The position numbers were made by a program, and so were the translations under genes. From NCBI GenBank assembly GCA_964342805.1, contig CAYFHQ010000018.1:1-45611 (forward strand): 45,611 nt of DNA, given 5' to 3'. This DNA comes from CAYFHQ01 sp964342805. GTDB taxonomy: Bacteria; Bacillota; Clostridia; Peptostreptococcales; Acidaminobacteraceae. The notes beneath the pieces were generated by a model. It was not told where the DNA came from, did no database searches, and worked only from the letters and a program-made list of their open reading frames with translations. Below are positions 33,415 to 41,571 of this stretch, in pieces; positions within the stretch are counted from its first letter, which is position 1; every line of letters starts with the position of its first letter.

Positions 33415-34259
33415 TTGTGGAAGTTGCCAAACATGCCGGTTTTTGTTTCGGCGTAGAGCGTGCCTTAAAAATGACAGAGGAACTCAGTGAAAGCAAGGCT
33501 CTTGTGACCCTGGGCCCCCTGATCCATAATGAGCAAGTCGTAGATAAACTGGAGGACAAGGGTGTCTATGCAGTGAAGACTGTCCAAGAGGCCAGCGGGC
33601 ATGCCATGATTGTGCGGTCCCATGGGGCACCGAAATCTGTGTTTTTAGAAGCGGAAAAAACGGGTATTGATCTGGTGGACGCCACATGTCCATTTGTGAC
33701 AAAAATCCATAAAATAGTACAGGAGCAAGCAGCTGCTGGACGACAAATCATTATTGTCGGTGACCCAAAACACCCTGAAATTGTAGGGATTAAGGGCTGG
33801 TGTGACAATAATGCAATAATTATCGAAGATGAAATCGCTGCCAAAGGGTTGACATTAAACGGCCCGGCGTGTATAGTGGTGCAGACCACGTTTAGAAACG
33901 AGCGATTTCAAAGGATGATAGAACTGATTCATTCAGACGGTCAAGACGTTCTCGTATTCAACACGATCTGTTCAGCCACCACCAAGCGGCAAGACGCAGC
34001 AGAGGAGCTTTCAAAGCGCTCTGATTGTATGATTGTCGTAGGGGGCAAGAAGAGCTCGAATACGAAGAAACTTCTGGAGATTTGCCAGAAGCACTGCGAA
34101 AATTCCATTCTTATTCAAACGGTTGAAGATTTAATGATGAAATCGCTTACGAATTGTGATAAGATAGGAATAACGGCTGGTGCGTCGACACCAGACTGGA
34201 TAATTAATGAAATCATTCATAAAATAAATGAAGGCGAGGGAATGGTTGATGGAAGATAA
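33411..34259 (+). CDS. ispH: 4-hydroxy-3-methylbut-2-enyl diphosphate reductase
   Basis: Last enzyme of the non-mevalonate isoprenoid pathway, a [4Fe-4S] protein. 282 residues; cluster ligands Cys12 (AGFCFGVERAL), Cys93 (DATCPFVTK) and Cys187 (NTICSATTKRQ), plus GDPKHPEIVG and GASTPDWII. In many Clostridia IspH is fused to ribosomal protein S1; here S1 is separate but overlaps ispH by 11 nt, consistent with either origin. Confidence 0.97.
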   Translation: MIVEVAKHAGFCFGVERALKMTEELSESKALVTLGPLIHNEQVVDKLEDKGVYAVKTVQEASGHAMIVRSHGAPKSVFLEAEKTGIDLVDATCPFVTKIHKIVQEQAAAGRQIIIVGDPKHPEIVGIKGWCDNNAIIIEDEIAAKGLTLNGPACIVVQTTFRNERFQRMIELIHSDGQDVLVFNTICSATTKRQDAAEELSKRSDCMIVVGGKKSSNTKKLLEICQKHCENSILIQTVEDLMMKSLTNCDKIGITAGASTPDWIINEIIHKINEGEGMVDGR

Positions 34260-35358
34260 GAATCAATCAATGGAAGAAATGATGCAAATGCTAGAGGATT
34301 CGTTTAGAATTCCTCGACGCGGAGATGTTTTAACAGGGAAAGTCGTACAGATCACTGACAGCGAAGTTGTTGTGAACATTGGCTATAAATCTGACGGTAT
34401 TGTGCCAAAGAACGAAGTGTCCTCTGACATGAGTGCCGATGCTATTGCAAACATCAAAGAAGACGACGAAGTAGATGTATACGTAATCCGTCCAGACGAT
34501 GGCGAAGGTAACGTACTTCTATCTATGAAGCGTGTTTCTCAGTTCAAAGACTGGACTGTTCTGGAAGACCTATACGCACAAGACTCTATTATCTCTGTAC
34601 GTACAGCTGAAGCAGTTAAGGGCGGCGTTGTTGCTTACTACAACGAAGTTCGTGGCTTCATTCCTGCATCGCACCTAGCGATCGGTTACGTAAAAGATCT
34701 AACTGAGTTCGTAGGCAAGACTATGGAAGTTAAGGTTATCGAATTCAACAAGAACCGTCGTAAAGTTGTGTTCTCTCGTAAAGTGATCGACCAGGTGAAG
34801 CTGACTGCTATGAAGGCTGAGCTTTGGAACACTATCGAGATTGGCAACGTGATCAAAGGCGAAGTGAAGCGAATCACTAACTTCGGCGTATTCGTTGACA
34901 TCGGTGGCGTTGATGGTCTTGTACACATCTCTGAACTATCTTGGGGCCGCGTAAAGAGCCCTAAGGAAGTTGTAAAAGTTGGCGACCAGATCGAAGTGAA
35001 GGTTCTGAGTGCAGATAAGGAAACTGAAAAAGTTTCTCTATCTATCAAGCAGGTTACTTCTGATCCTTGGACTACATTCGCTGATCGTTACGAAGCAGGT
35101 AGCGTATACGACGCTAAAGTTGTAAACCTAACTGATTTCGGCGCGTTCGTTGAGCTAGAGCCAGGTATCGAAGGTCTTGTTCACATTTCTCAGATTTCTC
35201 GCAAGCGTATCGAGAAGCCATCTGACGATCTTAAAGTGGGTGACACTCGTCCAGTTATGATCCTTGAAGCTGACGCAGAGTCCAAGAAGCTTAAGCTTTC
35301 TATCAAAGAAGCTCTTCCAACTGAAGAAGCTGAAGAAGTAGAAGCTACTGAAGAGTAA
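34249..35358 (+). CDS. S1 RNA-binding domain protein (ribosomal protein S1-like)
   Basis: 369 residues from the ATG at 34249, 8 nt after GAGGG; the upstream ATG at 34228 is deeper in ispH. Four S1 domains are visible: about 16-85 (GDVLTGKVVQITDSEVVVNIG), 103-165, 188-256 (GEVKRITNFGVFVDIGGVDGLVHISEL) and 273-340 (VVNLTDFGAFVELEPGIEGLVHIS). The last two are the most canonical. An acidic tail ends the protein. Codons are strongly biased (GTA, CGT, CTA), as in very highly expressed genes. Low-GC Firmicutes S1 is shorter than the six-domain E. coli protein, so a role in mRNA binding is likely but not certain. Confidence 0.93.
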   Translation: MEDKNQSMEEMMQMLEDSFRIPRRGDVLTGKVVQITDSEVVVNIGYKSDGIVPKNEVSSDMSADAIANIKEDDEVDVYVIRPDDGEGNVLLSMKRVSQFKDWTVLEDLYAQDSIISVRTAEAVKGGVVAYYNEVRGFIPASHLAIGYVKDLTEFVGKTMEVKVIEFNKNRRKVVFSRKVIDQVKLTAMKAELWNTIEIGNVIKGEVKRITNFGVFVDIGGVDGLVHISELSWGRVKSPKEVVKVGDQIEVKVLSADKETEKVSLSIKQVTSDPWTTFADRYEAGSVYDAKVVNLTDFGAFVELEPGIEGLVHISQISRKRIEKPSDDLKVGDTRPVMILEADAESKKLKLSIKEALPTEEAEEVEATEE

Positions 35359-35370
35359 ATCAGATTAAAT

Positions 35371-35398
35371 AAGCCGTGCGTAAAGCACGGCTTTTTTT
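35371..35398 (+). terminator. Intrinsic terminator after the S1 gene
   Basis: AGCCGTGC/GCACGGCT stem, loop GTAAA, followed by six T. Confidence 0.93.
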
Positions 35399-35457
35399 CA
35401 TGCGCGCTTTGGCGGTTTTTGTCTATATTTCAATGAATTCGGGTATGTATCATGCAG

Positions 35458-35478
35458 GAGACTGCACAAGTGGTCTCG
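35458..35478 (+). promoter_or_regulatory. Interrupted inverted repeat in the cheR leader
   Basis: GAGAC-TG-CAC-AA-GTG-GTCTC: the outer GAGAC/GTCTC and inner CAC/GTG pair, with a TG bulge. It lies 55 nt before the cheR start, near a possible TATGAT -10. Operator or weak hairpin; function unknown. Confidence 0.3.
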
Positions 35479-35531
35479 AATATGATGTATAGAACAAAAT
35501 CGCAGACTAGACATATCAGGGGGTATCTGTA

Positions 35532-36308
35532 TTGGAAGGTTATGAAAAGTTTAAACAACAGGTGTATAAGCTGACAGGTCTTGACCTGAGTCTATATAAA
35601 GAGCGTCAGATGAAACGTCGTATTGAGTCCTTGATCAAGAGACATGGTGTGGGTTCCTTTGAGGAGTATTTCAACACCCTAAAAACGGACAAGGTTATTT
35701 TCGACGAGTTTATCAACTACTTGACCATTAACGTGTCGGAGTTTTACAGAAACCCTGGCCAGTGGAAGATCCTCCAGGAGACGGTGATTCCAGAGTTAAT
35801 GAAAAAGAGAAAGAAGCTCAAGATATGGTCGGCAGCCTGTTCAACCGGTGAGGAACCCTATACACTTACCATGGTTCTAAGCCGCCTAATGCCTCTGAGA
35901 GAGATTGAAATCCTTGCGGTGGACATCGACAAGGAAGCCATTAATAAGGCCAAATCTGGCGTGTATTCTAAGAAGTCCATTGAGAATGTACCTGAGGATT
36001 TTAAGAAGAAGTATTTTGAACTGGTGGGTGGCAGTTTTAAAATCTCAGACGAGATCAAAAACCGCGTGACCTTTAAGCAGTTCAACCTACTGAGTGATTC
36101 TTATCCCAAGGACATGGACCTGATCGTTTGCCGTAACGTCATGATCTATTTCACAGAGGACGCCAAAGAGGAAATGTACCATAACTTCAATAGCGCCTTG
36201 CGAGAAGAAGGGGTCTTGTTTGTAGGTTCTACAGAGCAGATCATCCTGCCCAACCGCTATAACTTTAAGGCCATTAAGACCTTCTTCTATCAGAAGGACA
36301 CCAAATAA
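35532..36308 (+). CDS. cheR: CheR-type protein-glutamate O-methyltransferase
   Basis: Methylates chemoreceptor glutamates using SAM. 258 residues from a TTG start after AGGGGG. The small N-terminal helical domain (about 1-75, RQMKRRIESLIKRHG) is followed by the SAM domain: WSAACSTGEEPYTLTMVL, DIDKEAINKAK, FNLL and DLIVCRNVMIYF. No other chemotaxis gene is adjacent, so the partner receptors are elsewhere. It suggests a motile, or pilus-steering, cell. Confidence 0.94.
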   Translation: MEGYEKFKQQVYKLTGLDLSLYKERQMKRRIESLIKRHGVGSFEEYFNTLKTDKVIFDEFINYLTINVSEFYRNPGQWKILQETVIPELMKKRKKLKIWSAACSTGEEPYTLTMVLSRLMPLREIEILAVDIDKEAINKAKSGVYSKKSIENVPEDFKKKYFELVGGSFKISDEIKNRVTFKQFNLLSDSYPKDMDLIVCRNVMIYFTEDAKEEMYHNFNSALREEGVLFVGSTEQIILPNRYNFKAIKTFFYQKDTK

Positions 36309-36317
36309 AACATGAAG

Positions 36318-36355
36318 AAAGCCGAGTAGGGAAGTCCCATACTCGGCTTTTATTT
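36318..36355. terminator. Bidirectional terminator between cheR and the aminotransferase
   Basis: AAAGCCGAGTA pairs with TACTCGGCTTT around an inner GGGA/TCCC, with a T run on the + side and an A run on the other. It can end both convergent transcripts. Confidence 0.85.
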
Positions 36356-36378
36356 TGCTTTTAGGTTTTGTTATGGAA

Positions 36379-37599
36379 TTACTTACGGCCTGGGAAAGAC
36401 TTAAGACCCTGGTCAATAATGTTCATTGCTTTTTTCAGGTCGTCTTCGTTTAGGATGTATGCAATACGAACTTCGTCACGGCCTAGACCAGGAGTAGCGT
36501 AGAAGCCTTCTGCTGGTGCCATCATTACCGTTTCGTTTTCTACTTGGAAGTTTTCAAGCATCCAAACTACGAAGTCTTCAGCGTTTTCTACAGGAAGCTT
36601 AGCTACAACGTAGAAGGCACCCTTTGGCTCTTTCAGCTCAACGCCGTCCATAGCGATCAGAGAGTTGTAAACCAGGTCACGACGCTTCTTGTACTCAGCG
36701 TTTACTTCTTCGAAGTAAGCTTTTGGTGTCTTGTAAAGCTCAACAGCACCAACCTGCTCCAGTGTAGGTACACATAGACGGGACTGGCAAAGCTTAAGAA
36801 TGTTGGCCATAAGGTGGTCATTCTTAGAAGCAATGGAACCAATACGAGCACCACATGCAGAGTAACGCTTGGAAATGGAGTCGATAATGATTACACGGTC
36901 TTCTACTTCTGGAATCATACCGAAGGAAGTGTACTCCATGCCGTCGTAAACGAACTCACGGTATACTTCGTCAGCAATGATGTATAGGTCATGCTCTTTC
37001 GCAATTTCAGCAACCATCTGTACTTGTTCTTTCGTGTAAACAGCGCCAGTTGGGTTACCAGGGTTGGAAAGCATGATTGCACGTGTACGCTCATTGATAG
37101 AGGCAACGATTTTTTCTTTTTTAGGTAGTGCAAAACCTTCTTCAGCAAGTGTAGTGATTGGCTTTACTTTTACGCCGATTGGTACAGAGAAACCATTGTA
37201 GTTTGTGTAGAATGGCTCTGGTACCAGTACTTCGTCACCTTCGTCTGTTGTAGCGATTAGGGAGAAGAGAAGGGCTTCGGAACCGCCGTTTGTGATCAGG
37301 ATCTGGTCTTCACGGTAGTTCATGTTGTACTCTTTGTAGTACTCGATCATAGCTTGGATTAGTTCTGGAGAACCTTGTGAGAAAGAGTATTTGATTACTT
37401 TCTCATCGAAATCACGGATAGCTTTCATGAAAGAAGCTGGTGTTTCGATATCTGGCTGACCGATGTTGAGGTGATACACCTTGCGACCCGACTTCTTAGC
37501 ACGCTCTGCAATAGGAACTAGCTTACGGATCGGAGATTCTTGCATTGACTGAATCCGACTGGATAATTTCATATTCATACCCCCTACTAGGATTTTCAT
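36379..37599 (-). CDS. PLP-dependent aminotransferase, aspartate aminotransferase family
   Basis: Fold-type I aminotransferase, 406 residues from the ATG at 37599, 6 nt after GGAGG. An internal ATG at 37572 (MKLSSRIQSM) behind GGGGG is a real alternative. Visible: NGGSEALLFSL, Asn182 in NPTGAVY, Asp210 and Tyr213 in IIADEVYREF, PLP-binding Lys244 in DSISKRYSACGAR, and the C-terminal Arg in DEVRIAYI. It converts amino acids and 2-oxoacids such as aspartate/2-oxoglutarate; the exact substrate is unknown. It is the only - strand gene and has biased codons. Confidence 0.93.
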   Translation of the reverse strand: MKILVGGMNMKLSSRIQSMQESPIRKLVPIAERAKKSGRKVYHLNIGQPDIETPASFMKAIRDFDEKVIKYSFSQGSPELIQAMIEYYKEYNMNYREDQILITNGGSEALLFSLIATTDEGDEVLVPEPFYTNYNGFSVPIGVKVKPITTLAEEGFALPKKEKIVASINERTRAIMLSNPGNPTGAVYTKEQVQMVAEIAKEHDLYIIADEVYREFVYDGMEYTSFGMIPEVEDRVIIIDSISKRYSACGARIGSIASKNDHLMANILKLCQSRLCVPTLEQVGAVELYKTPKAYFEEVNAEYKKRRDLVYNSLIAMDGVELKEPKGAFYVVAKLPVENAEDFVVWMLENFQVENETVMMAPAEGFYATPGLGRDEVRIAYILNEDDLKKAMNIIDQGLKSFPGRK

Positions 37600-37896
37600 T
37601 GTTTTCCTCCATCATCATAACATGAGACCCCTAACAAAAGGAACCGTAAAAAGAAGTTTTTTTTGACAAAACGTTGATTTTTCAAACAATTGCGTCAATT
37701 GGTATCACTGGGTTTCGGGGGTTTGTTTACATAATACCTTAAACCGTGAAAAGGTTTTCCGCCTGGGAAGCCCATTTCCATCATTTTTAATGAAAAGGCC
37801 GATAAAAAGGAATTGGATATGCGACAATAATGATCCAAGTATTAAACGTGTTCACAATTGTATTCAAAACCAAAACTGGTCCAAGGTCCCATTAAA

Positions 37897-37903
37897 TGTC
37901 GAA
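37897..37903 (+). promoter_or_regulatory. Spo0A box 1
   Basis: Exact TGTCGAA in the gene-free 37.6-38.28 kb region. Confidence 0.65.
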
Positions 37904-37922
37904 AAATGGAGAATAGGAAATA

Positions 37923-37952
37923 TGTCGAATTAATGTATGTTGAATGTATACA
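37923..37952 (+). promoter_or_regulatory. Spo0A box 2 acting as -35 of a promoter
   Basis: Exact TGTCGAA at 37923-37929, a 17-nt spacer, then TATACA at 37947-37952. A 0A box in the -35 position is the arrangement of Spo0A-activated sigma-A promoters such as spoIIG. The leader to the first gene would be about 325 nt. Confidence 0.6.
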
Positions 37953-38111
37953 AAGCAAGTGGGTCCAGTCAAAAATCCTGAAGGGAGACAGGACATAAAA
38001 ATTATTTTGTAAGTGGATATTTCAAGTCTTAGAGAAAAACAAGAATGTCAAGGAATTACCAAGATTGTCAGATCGGTTTATAGATTATCCACGAAAATAG
38101 ATGAATTAGCA

Positions 38112-38118
38112 TTCGACA
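38112..38118 (-). promoter_or_regulatory. Spo0A box 3 (reverse orientation)
   Basis: TTCGACA, the reverse complement of TGTCGAA, just upstream of the -35 region of the promoter at 38142. Confidence 0.6.
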
Positions 38119-38119
38119 G

Positions 38120-38147
38120 TTCTGTAAACCATTACCTTTGGTATAAT
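38120..38147 (+). promoter_or_regulatory. Extended -10 promoter of the riboswitch operon
   Basis: Perfect TATAAT at 38142-38147 with an upstream TGG extension and a poor -35 (TTCTGT, 16-nt spacing). A poor -35 next to an activator box fits activated transcription. The start would be near 38154, 11 nt before the aptamer. Confidence 0.65.
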
Positions 38148-38164
38148 TATCTTGCAGTAGAAAA

Positions 38165-38235
38165 TTGGAAGCAACGAGCCATGTGTTGTAAGTGGGCACC
38201 TGACACATGGGGAGCGAGTGGTGCAACCGACCAGC
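38165..38235 (+). promoter_or_regulatory. c-di-GMP-II riboswitch aptamer
   Basis: The stretch GGAAGCAACGAG...GTAAGTGGGCACCTGAC, ending GTGCAACCGACC, matches the conserved core of c-di-GMP-II aptamers. From memory of the Clostridioides difficile 84 Cd aptamer, the segment lengths are the same (38 nt from GGAA to TGAC; 21 nt between GGGCAC and GTGC). GCACC (38196-38200) pairs with GGTGC (38220-38224), and TTGG (38165-38168) can pair with CCAG (38231-38234) as P1. The CCAG strand is also the left arm of the terminator that follows. Ligand binding should therefore free transcription, an ON switch. A covariance search would confirm it. Confidence 0.9.
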
Positions 38236-38258
38236 AAAGGCTGGTCTTTTTATTTTTT
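38229..38258 (+). terminator. Riboswitch-controlled intrinsic terminator
   Basis: GACCAGC/GCTGGTC with an AAAG loop, followed by TTTTATTTTTT. The left arm overlaps the aptamer's P1 strand by 7 nt. Confidence 0.9.
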
Positions 38259-38283
38259 GTAAAGGTGTTATTGGGGGACGATC

Positions 38284-38895
38284 ATGAATATTTATGTTTT
38301 GGAAGACCATCCACTGGTATTGCACGGGCTGGAGTCGATCATTGGCAGCGCCTTTCCTGAGGTCAAGCTAAAAAGTGAGTCAGACCTCCACGACGCCATG
38401 GATGGTATAGGGTACAATGCCTATGACCTGGCCATTGTAGACCTTTGTATCAAGGGCAAAAGAAGCTTCGATTTTCTTGAAAAGTCAACGGAAACCAACC
38501 AACACGCCAAGCACCTAGTCTTTACATCATCCATACGGAAAGACTACTATGACAAGGCCCTAGCTTGTGGCGTGGATGGCTACCTGGTAAAAGAGTGTAC
38601 ACCAGACGACCTGGTTTATGCCATTAAAACGGTCCTAAAGGGCAGGAAGTTCATAGACCCCATATTCCACGAAATCCAGCAACAACACCAGGCCCAAAGC
38701 CCAACCGTCCAGTTAACTGACCGGGAAAAGGAAATCCTCAAAATGATTGGACAAGGCTTGACCAATCGACAAATCGCAGAGCTTACATACATTACGGTTA
38801 ATACCGTGAAAAAGCACATAACCAACATACTCAACAAGATGGAGTTCAAAAACAGAAAGCAGGCGATTTTGTACTGCCAGCACCATTACATTTAG
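38284..38895 (+). CDS. NarL/LuxR-type response regulator
   Basis: 203 residues. The receiver domain has Glu7/Asp8, phospho-acceptor Asp53, Thr81 and Lys103. The LuxR-type helix-turn-helix lies at about 143-190 (LTDREKEILKMIGQGLTNRQIAE, then TVKKHI). It is the first gene behind the c-di-GMP-II riboswitch and is paired with the HisKA_3 kinase two genes on. A PilT-like ATPase gene follows after 8 nt. Likely targets are the 7-2-7 heptamers at 43.9 and 45.1 kb, which is inference. Confidence 0.95.
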   Translation: MNIYVLEDHPLVLHGLESIIGSAFPEVKLKSESDLHDAMDGIGYNAYDLAIVDLCIKGKRSFDFLEKSTETNQHAKHLVFTSSIRKDYYDKALACGVDGYLVKECTPDDLVYAIKTVLKGRKFIDPIFHEIQQQHQAQSPTVQLTDREKEILKMIGQGLTNRQIAELTYITVNTVKKHITNILNKMEFKNRKQAILYCQHHYI

Positions 38896-38903
38896 GAGGC
38901 CCC

Positions 38904-39974
38904 ATGATTTGGCTAAACAATTTGCTTGAGCAGGCCCAGGGACTCAATGCAACGGATATCCATTTAACAGCTGGGGCTTGTGTCCGCGTTCGGACAAGTT
39001 CTGGTGACATGTATCCCATCCATAGTGAGGACAAGGTAGCTCCCGACCAGATCGCACAAGTGGTCAAAACCTTCCTTACGCCAGACGAGCAATCCAAGTT
39101 AGACAGAGACCGTAAGCTCCTGGTGTCCAAGCACCATCCAGCTGTGGGCAGGCTTAAGTGCGCCGTCTCCTTCCAGCGGTCCTCTTACTATGTGACCCTC
39201 AAGCTCCATGGGAACCCAGCAGACCTTGACGCCTTGTCCTTTCCAGAGGCTATTCCTCAACTTGCCAACCTGAAAGGGGGACTTATCCTCTTAACAGGCC
39301 ACCCCCGGTCGGGCAAGTCCACAACGGCCATGCGCATATTGCAGACCATCAATCAAGAACAGACCAAGTCCATTGTGACCATTGAACATAACATTGACGT
39401 CCTACTCAAGCATGACCAGTCCATGGTCAAGCAAAAGGAGGTAGGCCTTGACGCCGGTAGCCAGCTTTCAGCCCTAGAGTTTATTCAAGGGGAGGACGCT
39501 GACGTCATTTACATTGACGAAATCCATGGTCAAGAGTCATTACTCCTGGCCCTCCAACTGGCCGAACAGGGCAAGTTGGTGGTGGCAGGGACCTATACAA
39601 AGAACGTCATCCAAACCCTTAAGTTCTTAATGGCCATGTACAGCGACCAACACGCCGGCTATGGCAAAATGCAAGTAGCAGCGGCCCTCAAAGCCATAGT
39701 AAGTCACAAGCGCATCCCAGGGGAGGGTGGGCTGAGACAACCTCTTTATGAAATCTGGCTCAATAACAAGGCCATGCAGCGCCTCATTGAGGAGGAAAAG
39801 GTAGACCATGTCTATGACCTCATGGACCAGTATACCGCCATGGGGATGATGTGTTTTGACTACTCCTTGGCCCAGTATATTGCCAGGGAGGCCATTGACC
39901 CAGACCAGGGTTTGCAGATGGCCCAGTCCACCAGCAAGGTGGAAACCATTTTGGAACGGGGCCTTGCCAGATGA
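38904..39974 (+). CDS. Divergent PilT/GspE-family ATPase
   Basis: 356 residues with a PilT-like layout: N-terminal PAS-like part (LNNLLEQAQGLNATDIHLTAG, as in PilT), Walker A GHPRSGKS at 132-139, Asp-box-like TIEHNID, and Walker B VIYIDE at 201-206. Differences from PilT are marked. The His-box region, normally HTN..KTIDR, reads GTYTKNVIQTLKF. The Walker B flank lacks GEMRD, and I see no AIRNLIRE motif. It may be a motor for fibre or pilus dynamics, or a secretion-related ATPase. The stop overlaps the kinase start (ATGA). Confidence 0.85.
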   Translation: MIWLNNLLEQAQGLNATDIHLTAGACVRVRTSSGDMYPIHSEDKVAPDQIAQVVKTFLTPDEQSKLDRDRKLLVSKHHPAVGRLKCAVSFQRSSYYVTLKLHGNPADLDALSFPEAIPQLANLKGGLILLTGHPRSGKSTTAMRILQTINQEQTKSIVTIEHNIDVLLKHDQSMVKQKEVGLDAGSQLSALEFIQGEDADVIYIDEIHGQESLLLALQLAEQGKLVVAGTYTKNVIQTLKFLMAMYSDQHAGYGKMQVAAALKAIVSHKRIPGEGGLRQPLYEIWLNNKAMQRLIEEEKVDHVYDLMDQYTAMGMMCFDYSLAQYIAREAIDPDQGLQMAQSTSKVETILERGLAR

Positions 39975-41569
39975 GTAAGGACATGAGAAAGTACATTTCT
40001 TTTTTCCGGATTGCCACCCTGTTTTTTGCGACAATCCTCTTTATGCAGTTTAACGTCCAGTCAATTTTCGCAACCAACCTGACCATTATCGGCTGCTTGA
40101 TCTTGTCTTCCAGTATTGTGATCTACTTTATCCACAACATTGAGGACGAAACCAAGCTTCTACTAGTCATTGTCATGGAGTCCCTAGGGCTCCTGGTCAT
40201 TGTGATCAACACGGGCCAGTTCTTTTCCTACTATTTTTGGATGCTCCTCAACCCCTTACTCTTGGCCATCCATAGCCTGAAGGGGGTACGCCGCCGTATC
40301 TTTCTGGTTACCAATGTTCTCATGGTCCTGGTCTTGCTTCAGAGGACGGGCCATATGACCGTCCTTGACGCGGAAGTCAGCCATATCTTGTTTGGTTTCT
40401 TCTCCATTTTGGCCTTTTCCATGATCCTGGCCACCAAGCTGGAGCGACTGGAGCAGACCAGTCGGCAAATCCGGTGCAAGAATGAGACTTTAGGTCGTAG
40501 TATTGACGCCAACCAGGCCTTTGCCAAACATATTGTCACCTCGGCCCAGCTCATGGAAGAACTGTCCTATTGCGACACCTTTGACCAGTGTATGGCGACC
40601 CTCCAGGACTATCTGGCCAAGTGGACGGACCTGACAGGCCACCTCTTGATCGACGCCCAGGGGGGCAAGCGCAAGGTGGTCCTCCTTGAAGGATTTAAAG
40701 CGTCTGAACTCACTAACATGATGGATCAGGTCAACCTGGAAAGCAAGCAGAGTCCCATTGTTAAAATCCAGCGAGACCAGGGGCCAGCGGCATACGTGAC
40801 CCGGTGTTTTTTTGACGACCGCCTTATGTATATCGGTATTATTGGCAATCCCCAGCGGGAGGCCTTTGGCTACGACTATGCCACCCTCCTGGCCTTCGTC
40901 AGAAAGCAAGTGTCCATCCAAACCGCCCGGATCAAACTCTTGGCCTTCCAGTCGGACCTCCTCATTAGCGGGGAGCAGAACCGGATCGCCCAGGAAATCC
41001 ACGATCAGGTCAACCAGCAGATTTTCGCAGCCTCCTGTATGGTCTATCAGGTCAAGGGGACCCTGGGTGAGGGAGACATCCACCATAGCCAGGACCAGCT
41101 CAACAAACTCTACGACCTCATGAAGGACATCAACAAGGAACTCAAGCGGATCGTCTACAAGATGTCGGCAGCCAAAAACGCCCACTACACAGGAGTGGAC
41201 AGGTTGCAGCGTTACCTCAAGGATTTGGGTGTTGTCTATGACATCCATATTTACACAGCCATAGACGAGACCTTCAACTTTATCCGAGAAGAAAGCCAAT
41301 ACGGCATTTTCAGGGTCATCAATGAAGCCATTGTCAATGCGGTCAAACACGGTAATTGCAACAAGGTTGAAATTTCCCTGAGCGACCACGGCGACCGAAC
41401 CCAAGTCCTGATCGAGGACGACGGATGCGGTTTTTCAAAGCTTTCTCACAAGGAAAACCAGGCCGGCATTGGCCTCAGTAACATGCAGTGCATAGCCGAC
41501 GACCTGGACGGAACCCTTGAAATTACCAGCGGTCTTGACCAGGGCACCACCGTTCGATTGGTGGTGTAG
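39971..41569 (+). CDS. HisKA_3 sensor histidine kinase
   Basis: 532 residues. Five hydrophobic helices (about 12-24, 33-54, 63-82, 89-100, 109-123, plus 137-154) form the N-terminal membrane part. A GAF-like region (about 200-325) follows, then the HisKA_3 phospho-acceptor helix with His344 in EIHDQVNQQ. The HATPase domain has Asn451 in NEAIVNAVKHGN, DDGCGF at 483-488 and GIGLSNM. The cognate regulator is almost certainly the product at 38284. Start and stop overlaps of 4 nt and 2 nt bind the neighbours into one operon. Confidence 0.95.
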   Translation: MSKDMRKYISFFRIATLFFATILFMQFNVQSIFATNLTIIGCLILSSSIVIYFIHNIEDETKLLLVIVMESLGLLVIVINTGQFFSYYFWMLLNPLLLAIHSLKGVRRRIFLVTNVLMVLVLLQRTGHMTVLDAEVSHILFGFFSILAFSMILATKLERLEQTSRQIRCKNETLGRSIDANQAFAKHIVTSAQLMEELSYCDTFDQCMATLQDYLAKWTDLTGHLLIDAQGGKRKVVLLEGFKASELTNMMDQVNLESKQSPIVKIQRDQGPAAYVTRCFFDDRLMYIGIIGNPQREAFGYDYATLLAFVRKQVSIQTARIKLLAFQSDLLISGEQNRIAQEIHDQVNQQIFAASCMVYQVKGTLGEGDIHHSQDQLNKLYDLMKDINKELKRIVYKMSAAKNAHYTGVDRLQRYLKDLGVVYDIHIYTAIDETFNFIREESQYGIFRVINEAIVNAVKHGNCNKVEISLSDHGDRTQVLIEDDGCGFSKLSHKENQAGIGLSNMQCIADDLDGTLEITSGLDQGTTVRLVV

Positions 41570-41571
41570 TT

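Noticed and set aside
38013..38360. 115-codon open frame over the riboswitch region
   Set aside because: It runs through the promoter, the aptamer, the terminator and into the regulator gene in another frame; no ribosome site is present.
38904..39974. Ordinary type IV pilus retraction ATPase PilT
   Set aside because: The His-box region and AIRNLIRE motif are not visible and no pilus genes are adjacent, so I call it PilT-like only.
40490..41404. 304-codon open frame on the - strand opposite the histidine kinase
   Set aside because: It mirrors a clear kinase gene with all catalytic motifs, has no ribosome site, and its translation matches no family pattern. The long frame is a by-product of C-rich codons.
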